A stretch of 50,120 nt of DNA from Oscillospiraceae bacterium. Its GTDB lineage: Bacteria > Bacillota > Clostridia > Oscillospirales > Oscillospiraceae. The stretch lies in contig JAQUZL010000001.1 in the NCBI GenBank assembly GCA_028691385.1, positions 1 through 50,120 on the forward strand. The letters run 5' to 3'. A program made the translations under genes and the position numbers. Below, one piece after another: positions 7,855 to 14,968 of the stretch. The stretch's first letter is position 1. Every line of letters starts with the position of its first letter. The notes under the pieces are model-generated. The model ran no database searches and was not told the DNA's origin. It saw only the letters and a program-made list of their open reading frames with translations.

Positions 7855-8742
7855 TTGGAAGGCAAGCGCGTAATTGCACTGGGCTTTTTTGACGGCGCAC
7901 ATATTGGCCATGCCGGCCTTTTGAATCAGTGTCGGGCGGTGGCAGACCGCCTTGGCGTGCGCGCCGCGGTGATGACCTTTGACTTGCATCCGGACACGCT
8001 GGTGGCCGGCGTGCCGGTGATGCTCATCAATTCCAAAGCGGACAGAGAGGACATTTTCCACCGGCTGTTTGACATTGACGATGTGATCTATTTTCATTTT
8101 ACCGAGCAGACCATGCACCTGTCGTGGCAGGACTTTATCGACGACTATCTCATCGGTCAGCTGGGCGCGACCCATTTGGTCTGCGGCTATGATTTTCATT
8201 TTGGCGACCGCGGCGCGGGCAATCCACAGCGCCTGATGGCGCGCTGTCGGGAAAAGGGCATCGGCTGCGATGTGATTGCGCAGACCACGCTGGACTCCAT
8301 TACGGTGTCCTCCACGTATATCCGCTCGCTGATCGCGGCGGGGGATATGGAGCAGGCAAGACGATTTTTGGGACATCCGCATCTGGTAAGCGGCATTGTG
8401 GAGCACGGCAAAAAGCTGGGGCGGAAAATCGGTTCGCCTACGGCGAACCTTACCCTGCCGGATAGTGTGCAGGTGCCCGCCTTTGGCGTCTATGCCACCA
8501 AGGTCTATGTGGAGGAAAAAGAATATTTTGCGGTCACCAATGTGGGCAACAACCCCACGGTGGGCGGCGAGCGCGTCACGGTGGAGCCGTGGATTCTGGA
8601 CTTTTCCGGCGACCTGTACGGCAAGCGCATTCGTGTGGAGTTCTACAAGAAGCTGCGCGGCGAAAAACAATTTGCATCTCTGGACGAGCTGAAAGCGGAA
8701 ATCCAGAAAAACGCGGAGGAAACCCGGGCTTATTTTGCATAA
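7855..8742 (+). CDS. ribF: Bifunctional riboflavin kinase / FAD synthetase
   Basis: RibF converts riboflavin to FMN and FAD. The N-terminal nucleotidyltransferase domain has GFFDGAHIGH (the GxFDGxHxGH ATP site) and SSTYIRSLIAAGD. The C-terminal flavokinase domain has GRKIGSPTANL and the NVGNNPTVGG segment. Length is 295, slightly shorter than the usual 305-315. Translation probably begins at TTG 7855, because GAGGTGAT lies just upstream inside the end of truB and no ATG is near. It is the last gene before a strong bidirectional terminator. FAD/FMN supply suits the flavoprotein-rich gene content of this window. Confidence 0.95.
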   Translation: MEGKRVIALGFFDGAHIGHAGLLNQCRAVADRLGVRAAVMTFDLHPDTLVAGVPVMLINSKADREDIFHRLFDIDDVIYFHFTEQTMHLSWQDFIDDYLIGQLGATHLVCGYDFHFGDRGAGNPQRLMARCREKGIGCDVIAQTTLDSITVSSTYIRSLIAAGDMEQARRFLGHPHLVSGIVEHGKKLGRKIGSPTANLTLPDSVQVPAFGVYATKVYVEEKEYFAVTNVGNNPTVGGERVTVEPWILDFSGDLYGKRIRVEFYKKLRGEKQFASLDELKAEIQKNAEETRAYFA

Positions 8743-8785
8743 AAAATACACGTTGGAATCGGTGAGATTTCAACGTGTATTTTTT
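8741..8785 (+). terminator. Bidirectional intrinsic terminator between ribF and the CYTH gene
   Basis: 20-nt arms AAAAAATACACGTTGGAATC / GATTTCAACGTGTATTTTTT pair with a single G-U and a 5-nt loop. There is an A-run on one side and a T-run on the other, so it serves the convergent genes on both strands. It overlaps the ribF stop codon and the end of the CYTH gene. Confidence 0.9.
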
Positions 8786-9365
8786 ATTGTTTTGTCAGTG
8801 CCAGCGCGCGGGCAAATTTGCTCAGCGGCTCAATGTGCAGGTTGTAGTTCAGCGTCAGGTAATATTCCAGCGGCAGCAGCGCTGTGGCCGGCCCTGATTT
8901 CAGCTCCAGCTCCACCTCGCATACCGGCGCGGTCTTTGCGCCGCCGATGAGCACGCCGCGGTCGCAGGCCAGCTCAATGGTTGCGTCCTGCCGGAGCAGG
9001 CTGACGGCGGTGCGCGTGAAGTGCGCCGAGCAGAGCGTTTTGAACTGCTTGATGTTGGAAAGCTCTTCCGGCGCGCCCTGCTTGATGAGCTGCGGAATGG
9101 CCTCGGCCGGGGACTGCGCCTGACATTCCCACTCGTAGCGGAAGGTCTGATCATCGCCGGGCATTTTCATGGTGACAATCGGCACGCCGTTTTCCCAGCG
9201 CATGCGCAAAACCCAATGGCGCTCGCGGTAATAGGCGTCCAGATCAAAATACGTGGTGTCCATGTTGTACATCGCCGTTTTCCCGCGCAGTCGCGGATCG
9301 CGCAGAATTGCGCCGAGAACGCCGCTGTCCGGTGCGGCCAGCTTGATCTCCCGTTCTTGTGCCAT
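8784..9365 (-). CDS. CYTH-domain protein (triphosphate tunnel metalloenzyme family)
   Basis: A 193-residue protein with the CYTH signature ExExK at its N-terminus (E4, E6, K8 in REIKL). It has alternating charged strands (WVLRMRWENG, TMKMPG, IELACDRG, CEVELELKSG) that would line the triphosphate tunnel. Family members hydrolyse inorganic triphosphate or thiamine triphosphate, or act as adenylate cyclases; which applies here is not visible. No CHAD domain is present. The start at 9365 is preceded by GGAGGAGATTGC. It is divergent from spoIIE and convergent with ribF, with a candidate promoter at 9390-9418. Confidence 0.85.
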   Translation of the reverse strand: MAQEREIKLAAPDSGVLGAILRDPRLRGKTAMYNMDTTYFDLDAYYRERHWVLRMRWENGVPIVTMKMPGDDQTFRYEWECQAQSPAEAIPQLIKQGAPEELSNIKQFKTLCSAHFTRTAVSLLRQDATIELACDRGVLIGGAKTAPVCEVELELKSGPATALLPLEYYLTLNYNLHIEPLSKFARALALTKQ

Positions 9366-9389
9366 GCAATCTCCTCCGTTTCAAGCTTT

Positions 9390-9418
9390 AGTATACGGCG
9401 AAATCGCTTGCGATGCAA
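9390..9418 (-). promoter_or_regulatory. Candidate sigma-A promoter of the CYTH gene
   Basis: Reading the minus strand, TTGCAT (9413-9418) and TATACT (9390-9395) are spaced by 17 bp. They lie 25 bp upstream of the start codon. The -10 is good and the -35 weak. Confidence 0.45.
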
Positions 9419-9429
9419 GAAATTTCTCC

Positions 9430-9485
9430 GGGAAATCCGCCATTACCATTTCCCGACAGAAAGTGAAGTTGGGAAATGGTAAAAT
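9430..9485. promoter_or_regulatory. 12-bp perfect inverted repeat and candidate promoter upstream of spoIIE
   Basis: TTACCATTTCCC (9443-9454) and its exact complement GGGAAATGGTAA (9471-9482) flank a 16-bp spacer. A third GGGAAAT occurs at 9430-9436, so two alternative stems are possible. The right arm runs into a -10-like TAAAAT (9480-9485). A CCGACA at 9453-9458 lies 21 bp before it, an unusual spacing that recalls Spo0A-driven sigma-A promoters. It lies in the divergent CYTH/spoIIE region and looks like an operator. Confidence 0.55.
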
Positions 9486-9513
9486 AAGGAAAACAAAGGA
9501 GGAGATCGGCAAG

Positions 9514-11472
9514 ATGAAAACACAGATGAGGGCGGCAGATCGGCTGCCGGGCATGGGTGAAAGGATCACAGCGCGGTGGCTTGCACATCCGGCCGCGGCG
9601 GAAGCTGGCCGATGTCTTGGCTCCCTTGTGAGCGGGATGGTGCTGGCCGGCGCGGGCGTCAGCGGCACGGTGCTGCCCATAGCGGCCGGTATGCTGGCGG
9701 GCGAAATGACGGTTTTGCGCTGCGCGGCGGCGCTGGCCGGCGCATGCATCGGCGCAATTTTGTGGTGGGATTTAATTCACGCACTGGAGCTGGCAGCTGT
9801 GTGCCTGTTGGCGTTTGCCAGCCGGTGCGTTTTTGAAACGGCGTCCGGCAGAAACCGTATATTGCCGCCGATGTGCGCGCTCGGTGCGGCGGCGGTCGGC
9901 ATTTTGTTTCTGCTGGACGCCGGATTGAGCGTGGTGTCTATTGCGCAGTATCTGGCGAAAGCGCTTGCCGCATTTTTGTCGGCGCTGCTGTTTTTGCACG
10001 AACAGGAAACCATGCAGCACAAGCTGCTGCTGTGCGCGTGCCTGGTGCTGGGGTTTGGCGCGGCAACGCTGCCGGTCGGCATTTCTCTGGCAGTACCGGC
10101 TGCGGCACTTCTGGCAGCTGCGACGGAGCCGGGAATGCAGGGCATTCGATGCGCGCTGATTTTTGGTCTGGCGGCAGATCTGCAGACCGGAATCGGGATG
10201 ACGCCCGCATTGGGCGCGGCGGCATTGGGGGTGCTTCTGGTGCCGGAAAAGGCAAAAAACTTGCGCCGCCCGGTCTTTACCGCACTATCGGGGCTGTATC
10301 TTGCAGCGTCCGGCGCGCCGATTCCGGCGGTCATCGCGGGCGCAGCCGGTGCGTTTTGCGCCATCTTTTTGCCGGTGACGCTGTTTGTCACGCCGCGGGC
10401 AACCAAGCGCAACGAGAAGCTGGAGGGCGCGGCTGCGGCCATAGAGGAGCTGGATAAAATGCTCCGGCAGGAGTTGAACGAGCCAAAGCGTGCGCCGGAA
10501 ACGGCCATGGTTTTCGACAAGGCGGCGGAAAAGGTTTGCCGCTGCTGCGTGCGCTATCAAAGCTGCTGGGAGCAGTCCGCCGCCCAGACCTATGAGGAGC
10601 TGTGCCAGCTTTCGCGCATCATGCTGGAAAACGGCGCAGTGGAGCGCGCGGATGTCCCGGACGGCTTTGCCGGTCGCTGCCGCCATCTGGAGGGCTTTTT
10701 GAAAGCGGTCAATCAGGAGCTGGACTCCCTGGCCTATCGTCGGCAGTTCAATGCGCGCGTGCAGGAAACGCGCACCATTGCCGCCGAGCAGTATCGCCAC
10801 CTGGGGCTGCTGCTTTCCGACGCCGCGCGGCCGGCGGAGCCGATGGAAAAACCGCAGTTTTCCTATGTCTTTGCTGTGCGCGGCAACCAGCGCAGCGGCA
10901 ATGAGGTTTCCGGCGATCAGGCCTGCTGTTTTCGCGGACAGGGCGACAATCTGTTTGTGCTGCTGAGCGACGGCATGGGAACCGGGCGAACCGCTGCGGA
11001 GGAAAGCCGAACGGCCAGCAGTGTGCTGACGGGGCTGCTCAAGGCGGGCGTTGCGCCGGAAACGGCGCTGCAACTGCTGAACGGCGCTTACACGCTGCGC
11101 TCGAGCGGCGCGTTTGCAACCATTGATCTTGTGCAGGTGCATCTGGCAAACGGTGAGTGCTGCCTGTATAAATGGGGCGCGGCACCGAGCTACCTGTTGC
11201 TCGATGGCAGAATCAAACGGATTGGGACAGCCACAATTCCACCCGGCTTCGGCGTGGGAGGGAACCACGCGGCCAGACAGACGCAGCTGTCCCTGCAAGG
11301 AGAGGAGATGTTGGTGCTGCTGAGTGACGGCGCGCAGAGCGCGCAGACGGAACAGTGCATTGCCGCATACCGTGGGGATTCTCCAAAGGAACTGGCAGAA
11401 AAAATCGTCGGCTTGCAGCCGACGGAGGATGATGTAACGGCTGCTGTTCTGCAAATTCACTCCGTCTTTTGA
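9514..11472 (+). CDS. spoIIE: Stage II sporulation protein E (membrane PP2C phosphatase)
   Basis: SpoIIE sits at the asymmetric septum and dephosphorylates SpoIIAA to activate sigma-F in the forespore. The N-terminal 280 or so residues are a chain of hydrophobic segments (about ten helices). Next is a cysteine-containing central region (CRCCVRYQSCW) and a C-terminal PP2C domain starting near residue 460. Its metal-binding motifs are visible: SGDQACCF, LLSDGMGTG, and a terminal LLSDGAQSAQ. The 652-residue length is somewhat shorter than the roughly 820 of Bacillus. The start at 9514 follows AAAGGAGGAG at ideal distance; the longer open frame from 9253 is rejected. Its presence strongly suggests endospore formation. 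The gene stands alone, followed by a long terminator. Confidence 0.93.
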   Translation: MKTQMRAADRLPGMGERITARWLAHPAAAEAGRCLGSLVSGMVLAGAGVSGTVLPIAAGMLAGEMTVLRCAAALAGACIGAILWWDLIHALELAAVCLLAFASRCVFETASGRNRILPPMCALGAAAVGILFLLDAGLSVVSIAQYLAKALAAFLSALLFLHEQETMQHKLLLCACLVLGFGAATLPVGISLAVPAAALLAAATEPGMQGIRCALIFGLAADLQTGIGMTPALGAAALGVLLVPEKAKNLRRPVFTALSGLYLAASGAPIPAVIAGAAGAFCAIFLPVTLFVTPRATKRNEKLEGAAAAIEELDKMLRQELNEPKRAPETAMVFDKAAEKVCRCCVRYQSCWEQSAAQTYEELCQLSRIMLENGAVERADVPDGFAGRCRHLEGFLKAVNQELDSLAYRRQFNARVQETRTIAAEQYRHLGLLLSDAARPAEPMEKPQFSYVFAVRGNQRSGNEVSGDQACCFRGQGDNLFVLLSDGMGTGRTAAEESRTASSVLTGLLKAGVAPETALQLLNGAYTLRSSGAFATIDLVQVHLANGECCLYKWGAAPSYLLLDGRIKRIGTATIPPGFGVGGNHAARQTQLSLQGEEMLVLLSDGAQSAQTEQCIAAYRGDSPKELAEKIVGLQPTEDDVTAAVLQIHSVF

Positions 11473-11504
11473 CAATATAGCAAACGTAGGCCGCAGAATG
11501 CGTC

Positions 11505-11550
11505 GAAAACGCCGCTGTGGGAAATAATATTTCCCACAGCGGCGTTTTCT
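11505..11550 (+). terminator. Terminator after spoIIE
   Basis: A 21-bp perfect stem (11505-11525 with 11529-11549) and a 3-nt AAT loop contain the GC core ACGCCGCTGTGGG. It ends in TTTTCT. The spoIIE stop is 33 bp upstream. Confidence 0.85.
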
Positions 11551-11602
11551 CTGTCGGTCATGTTCTGTCATGTGGTATGCAGTAAGAAACGGTTTCACCG
11601 CC

Positions 11603-11677
11603 TGTCATTGGGAACGCAGGGAAGAAGCAATCCCCACGTTGGCAGGATTCGCCGTCCCTTCGGCTTGCCAAATGACA
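11603..11677. repeat. MITE/REP-like element bounded by TGTCATT ... AATGACA
   Basis: A roughly 75-bp segment in the spoIIE-pnp gap begins TGTCATTGGGAACGCAGG and ends in the inverted terminus AATGACA. The internal GAAGCAATCCCC segment resembles dispersed elements of the TGTCATTGCGA...GCAATCC type common in Clostridia genomes. It has no coding capacity. Only one copy is seen in this window, so the repeat assignment rests on resemblance. Confidence 0.5.
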
Positions 11678-11694
11678 AATCCGCGCGCAGCCGG

Positions 11695-11733
11695 ACAAAA
11701 AATACGCCGGAAACCATATGGTTTCCGGCGTAT
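11695..11733 (-). terminator. Terminator after pnp
   Basis: ATACGCCGGAAACC-ATAT-GGTTTCCGGCGTAT (11702-11733) is a 32-bp perfect palindrome. On the minus strand it is followed by TTTTTTG. It lies 9 bp beyond the pnp stop codon. Confidence 0.9.
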
Positions 11734-11742
11734 CAGAACGAT

Positions 11743-13866
11743 TTACTGCTGCGCTGCGATTTCCTTCAGCGCGTCCTTGCGGGACAGGTTGACGCGACCC
11801 TTTTCGTCGATCTCGGTGACCTTGACCCAGGTCATGTCGCCGACGTTCAGCACGTCCTCGACCTTTTCGACGCGGCGGTTCTCCAGCTTGGAGATGTGCA
11901 CCATGCCGTCCTTGCCCGGAACCAGCTCCACAAACGCGCCGATGGGGATGATGCGGACGACCTTGCCGTAGTACAGCTTGCCGACCTCCGGCACAAAGCA
12001 GATGTCGTCGATCAGCTTCTTGGCAGCCTCGGCAGCCTTGGCGTCGACCGCAGAGATAAAGACAGAACCGTCGTCATCAATGTCGAACTTCGCACCGGTT
12101 TCGCCGGTGATTTTCTGAATGGTCTTGCCGCCGGAGCCGATGACCTCACGGATCTTGTCGGGGTTGATCTTCATGGAGATCATCTTCGGGGCAAACTCGG
12201 AAACCTCTGCGCGCGGCGCGGGGATGCACGGCAGGATGACCTCGTTCAGGATTTCCAGACGTGCCTTGCGGCAGATTTCCAGCGCATTTGCAATGATTTC
12301 CATGGTCAGACCGTCGTTCTTCAGATCCATCTGGATGGCCGTGACGCCCTCGGTGGTACCTGCAACCTTAAAGTCCATTTCGCCGTGGAAGTCCTCCACG
12401 CCCTGAATGTCGATAAACGTTCTCCATGCGCCGGTCTGCTTGTCGGAGATCAGGCCGCAGGAAATGCCGGCAACCGGGCGCTTGATGGGCACGCCTGCGT
12501 CCATCAGTGCCAGCGTCGTGCCGCAGATAGAGCCCTGCGAGGTAGAACCGTTGGAGGAAACGACCTCGGAAACCACGCGGATGGCGTACGGGAATTCATC
12601 GACTGCCGGCAGAACCGGTGCAATGGCCTTTTCAACCAGCGCGCCGTGGCCGACTTCGCGGCGGGAGGTGGAGCGGCTGCCACGGGCTTCGCCGGTGGAG
12701 TAGGCGGGCATGTTGTAGTGATGCATCCAGCGCTTGCTCTCCTCGGGGAAGATGGTGTCGAGCTTCTGCTGCATGGAAAGGGTGTTCAGCGTGCAGATGG
12801 AGAGCACCTGGGTCTGGCCACGGGTGAACAGGCCGGAACCGTGGACGCGCGGCAGAATGCCGACCTCCGCGCCAAGGGGACGAATCTCGTCCATCTGACG
12901 GCCGTCGACGCGCTTGCCGGCCAGCAGCCACTGCTTGATGACCTTCTTCTGCATCTTGTACAGGCAGACCTCAATCTGCACGTTGTAATCTTCATACTTG
13001 TCGGCGAACTTGTCGGCAAAGTCCAGACGGATTTCAGCCAGACGCGCCTCGCGGACGTTCTTGTCGTCGGTGTCGAGGGCAAACTCGATTTTGTCCATGC
13101 CATAGGCGATCAGATCGTCCAGCAACGCATGGTTGACGGCGGCTTTTTCGAAGGTGAACTTCGGCTTGCCGATTTCGGCGACGATGCCGTTGATGAATGC
13201 GACAATCTCCTGGTTGGTCTTGTGCGCCAGCTCAATGCCGCCCATGAGGATGTCCTCCGGGACTTCCTTGGCCTCGGTTTCAATCATGACAACCTTTTCG
13301 GCGGTGGAGGCGATGGTGACGAACATCTTGGCAGCGGTGCGCTGCTCGAAGGACGGGTTGATGATATATTCGCCGTCCAGATAAGCGACCTCGGTGGTGG
13401 CCATCGGGCCGTTCCAGGGGACGTCGGAATAAGCGGTGGCGATGAACGCGCCCAGCGATGCGACAATCTCAACCGGATTCTCGTTGTCGTTGGCCATCGC
13501 GGTGCAGGTGATGACCACGTCGTTGCGCAGCTCTTCATCGAAGAACGGGCGCATCGGGCGGTCGATCATGCGGCTGACCAGAATGCCTTTTTCGGACGGG
13601 CGACCCTCACGGCGCAGGTAAGCGCCCGGAATGCGGCCCACGGAGTACAGGCGCTCTTCAAAATCGATGGTGAGCGGGAAATACTCGATGCCGGACTTGG
13701 GCGCGCTGGAGGCGACGACGGTGGTGAGCACCACGGTGTCGCCGTAGCGGCAGATGCATTCTGCGTTGCAAAGCTCGGCTACCTTGCCGACCTCGACGGT
13801 AAACGGACGGCCGCCGATTTCCATCTCGTAGATGTGGTGGTTGGGATACTGTTTGTGTGTAATCAT
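11743..13866 (-). CDS. pnp: Polyribonucleotide nucleotidyltransferase (PNPase)
   Basis: Phosphorolytic 3'-5' exoribonuclease of the RNA degradosome. The 707 residues hold two RNase PH-like cores separated by an alpha-helical domain, then KH and S1 domains. Seen: GDTVVLTTVV and the first-core RxEGRPSEKGILVSRMIDRPMRP region; FTRGQTQVLS with GEARGSRSTSRREVGHGALV in the catalytic second core; KIREVIGSGGKTIQKI (KH); and KVVRIIPIGAFVELVPGKDGMVHIS (S1). The start follows GGAGGAAATTACC. It is downstream of rpsO, the widely conserved pair, but separated from it by a terminator and a large leader hairpin that may mediate autoregulation. Confidence 0.98.
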   Translation of the reverse strand: MITHKQYPNHHIYEMEIGGRPFTVEVGKVAELCNAECICRYGDTVVLTTVVASSAPKSGIEYFPLTIDFEERLYSVGRIPGAYLRREGRPSEKGILVSRMIDRPMRPFFDEELRNDVVITCTAMANDNENPVEIVASLGAFIATAYSDVPWNGPMATTEVAYLDGEYIINPSFEQRTAAKMFVTIASTAEKVVMIETEAKEVPEDILMGGIELAHKTNQEIVAFINGIVAEIGKPKFTFEKAAVNHALLDDLIAYGMDKIEFALDTDDKNVREARLAEIRLDFADKFADKYEDYNVQIEVCLYKMQKKVIKQWLLAGKRVDGRQMDEIRPLGAEVGILPRVHGSGLFTRGQTQVLSICTLNTLSMQQKLDTIFPEESKRWMHHYNMPAYSTGEARGSRSTSRREVGHGALVEKAIAPVLPAVDEFPYAIRVVSEVVSSNGSTSQGSICGTTLALMDAGVPIKRPVAGISCGLISDKQTGAWRTFIDIQGVEDFHGEMDFKVAGTTEGVTAIQMDLKNDGLTMEIIANALEICRKARLEILNEVILPCIPAPRAEVSEFAPKMISMKINPDKIREVIGSGGKTIQKITGETGAKFDIDDDGSVFISAVDAKAAEAAKKLIDDICFVPEVGKLYYGKVVRIIPIGAFVELVPGKDGMVHISKLENRRVEKVEDVLNVGDMTWVKVTEIDEKGRVNLSRKDALKEIAAQQ

Positions 13867-13903
13867 ATGGTAATTTCCTCCTGTTATTGTTCTGCACGGG
13901 AGG

Positions 13904-13958
13904 TTTTAGCACTTGAAACCATCTCCGAAGCATTCGGAAACGCTTTCAACTGCTAAAA
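13904..13958 (-). promoter_or_regulatory. Long leader hairpin of pnp
   Basis: In the minus-strand RNA a 15-nt arm starting TTTTAGCAGTTGAAA pairs with TTTCAAGTGCTAAAA with one mismatch. Inside sits a TCCGAA-TGC-TTCGGA stem. The double-stranded element lies 37 bp before the pnp start. Such leader duplexes are RNase III substrates through which PNPase controls its own mRNA in enterobacteria; that role here is inference. Confidence 0.6.
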
Positions 13959-13975
13959 GATGTCCCGCGCGCGTT

Positions 13976-14007
13976 TTTGGAAAAAGGGCGGCCCAAGGCC
14001 GCCCTTT
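13976..14007 (-). terminator. Terminator after rpsO
   Basis: An 11-bp perfect stem AAAGGGCGGCC/GGCCGCCCTTT (13983-13993 with 13997-14007) has a 3-nt loop. On the minus strand it is followed by TTCCAAAA directly after the AAAGGG/CCCTTT stem end, giving a TTTTT run. It separates rpsO from pnp, probably allowing partial read-through. Confidence 0.8.
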
Positions 14008-14015
14008 CGGTATAC

Positions 14016-14282
14016 TTACTTACGGATGCCCAGTTTGGCAATAATCGCGCGGTAACGCTCGACGTCCTTCTTGGCAACGTAATCGAGCAGCTTGCGGCGT
14101 GCGCCGACCATCTGAAGCAGGCCACGGCGGCTGTGGTTGTCATGGGTGTGAATCCGCAGGTGATCGGTCAGAGAGTTGATTCTGGCGGTCAGAATTGCGA
14201 TCTGCACCTCGGGAGAACCGGTATCGCCCTCGTGAGTCTTGTTGTCTTCGATGATAGCTGTTTTTTCTTCTTTGCGCATCAT
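14016..14282 (-). CDS. rpsO: 30S ribosomal protein S15
   Basis: S15 binds the central domain of 16S rRNA. The 88-residue product has the standard length and pattern: TGSPEVQIAILTARINSLTDHLRIHTHD, RRGLLQMVGARRKLLDYV, and the terminal RYRAIIAKLGIRK. A ribosome-binding site AAAGGTGG precedes the ATG. It is transcribed toward pnp and preceded by a structured leader of about 120 bp. Confidence 0.98.
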   Translation of the reverse strand: MMRKEEKTAIIEDNKTHEGDTGSPEVQIAILTARINSLTDHLRIHTHDNHSRRGLLQMVGARRKLLDYVAKKDVERYRAIIAKLGIRK

Positions 14283-14325
14283 AATGCATTTCCACCTTTC
14301 AATATTTTTCCCGCAGATCTAAGTG

Positions 14326-14400
14326 CCGGGCTGGCAGAACGCTTCGCAGAAGCGATACCCCGGAACTGAGGCGAGGGGAACAGGCTCTGACACATGGTCA
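14326..14400 (-). promoter_or_regulatory. Structured rpsO leader (candidate S15-binding element)
   Basis: Minus-strand RNA can form an outer CCGGG/CCCGG pairing (14326-14330 with 14359-14363) around a perfect inner CGCTTC-TGC-GAAGCG hairpin. A further GGCTGAC...GTC..AGCC stem lies upstream. S15 of many bacteria represses its own mRNA through varied leader folds; that this is one is inferred from position and structure. Confidence 0.4.
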
Positions 14401-14479
14401 GCCTATAAAGAGTAGCATATTTGCGTGGGAAAGTAAAGAAAAATTTTCCGAAAAGCGAGAAACGACAAGGGGTTTGCCG

Positions 14480-14965
14480 TTATTTTACCCATGTTTTCCC
14501 GCCACGATACCCCGCGCCCTCCAAGTCCAGCAAAAACTGCTTGACGCGGCTGCCGCCGGGCGCGGAAAAGTGCCCGAGCTGCCCGCTTGCAGGCAGCACC
14601 CGATGGCACGGCGTCAAAATCAGACAGGGATTTTTGCCCACTGCCGACCCGGCGGCGCGCGCGGCGCGGGGAAATCCCGCCATGGCGGCAATCTCGCCAT
14701 AGGTGCGCGTCTTGCCATAGGGAATCTCGCGCAGCGCCTGCCACACGGCAAGCTGAAACGGCGTACCCTGCGGGCGCAGCGGCACGGTAAAATCAGACCG
14801 CTTGCCGGAAAAATAGTCCGCCAACTGCCGTGCGGCCGTGGCCGGCGCGCCGCAATCGCAAAGGGAAACCGGCGCGTCGGAAATTTGCACCGCCGTCACG
14901 GCGGCGTCATCCCCAAAAATCACCAGACGCCCAATGGGCGAGAGCAGCACGGCGCAGCGCGGCAT
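14480..14965 (-). CDS. ogt: Methylated-DNA--protein-cysteine methyltransferase
   Basis: Suicide repair protein that removes O6-methyl groups from guanine onto its own cysteine. The active-site motif TPCHRVLPASG is intact. The preceding helix-turn-helix region TPFQLAVWQALREIPYGKTRTYGEIA and RAAGSAVGKNP match the Ogt/MGMT family. At 161 residues it is a complete single-domain form with no AraC-like Ada domain. It starts 3 bp after the helicase stop, so it is the second gene of that minus-strand operon. A functional link to the helicase is not evident. Confidence 0.93.
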   Translation of the reverse strand: MPRCAVLLSPIGRLVIFGDDAAVTAVQISDAPVSLCDCGAPATAARQLADYFSGKRSDFTVPLRPQGTPFQLAVWQALREIPYGKTRTYGEIAAMAGFPRAARAAGSAVGKNPCLILTPCHRVLPASGQLGHFSAPGGSRVKQFLLDLEGAGYRGGKTWVK

Positions 14966-14968
14966 GGC

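Noticed and set aside
9253..9513. Longer SpoIIE start giving 739 residues
   Set aside because: It would overlap the divergent CYTH gene and the inverted repeat; ATG 9514 has an ideal AAAGGAGGAG.
11560..13956. 798-codon plus-strand frame opposite pnp
   Set aside because: It is the reverse-strand shadow of PNPase; pnp has all domains, a good ribosome-binding site and a terminator.
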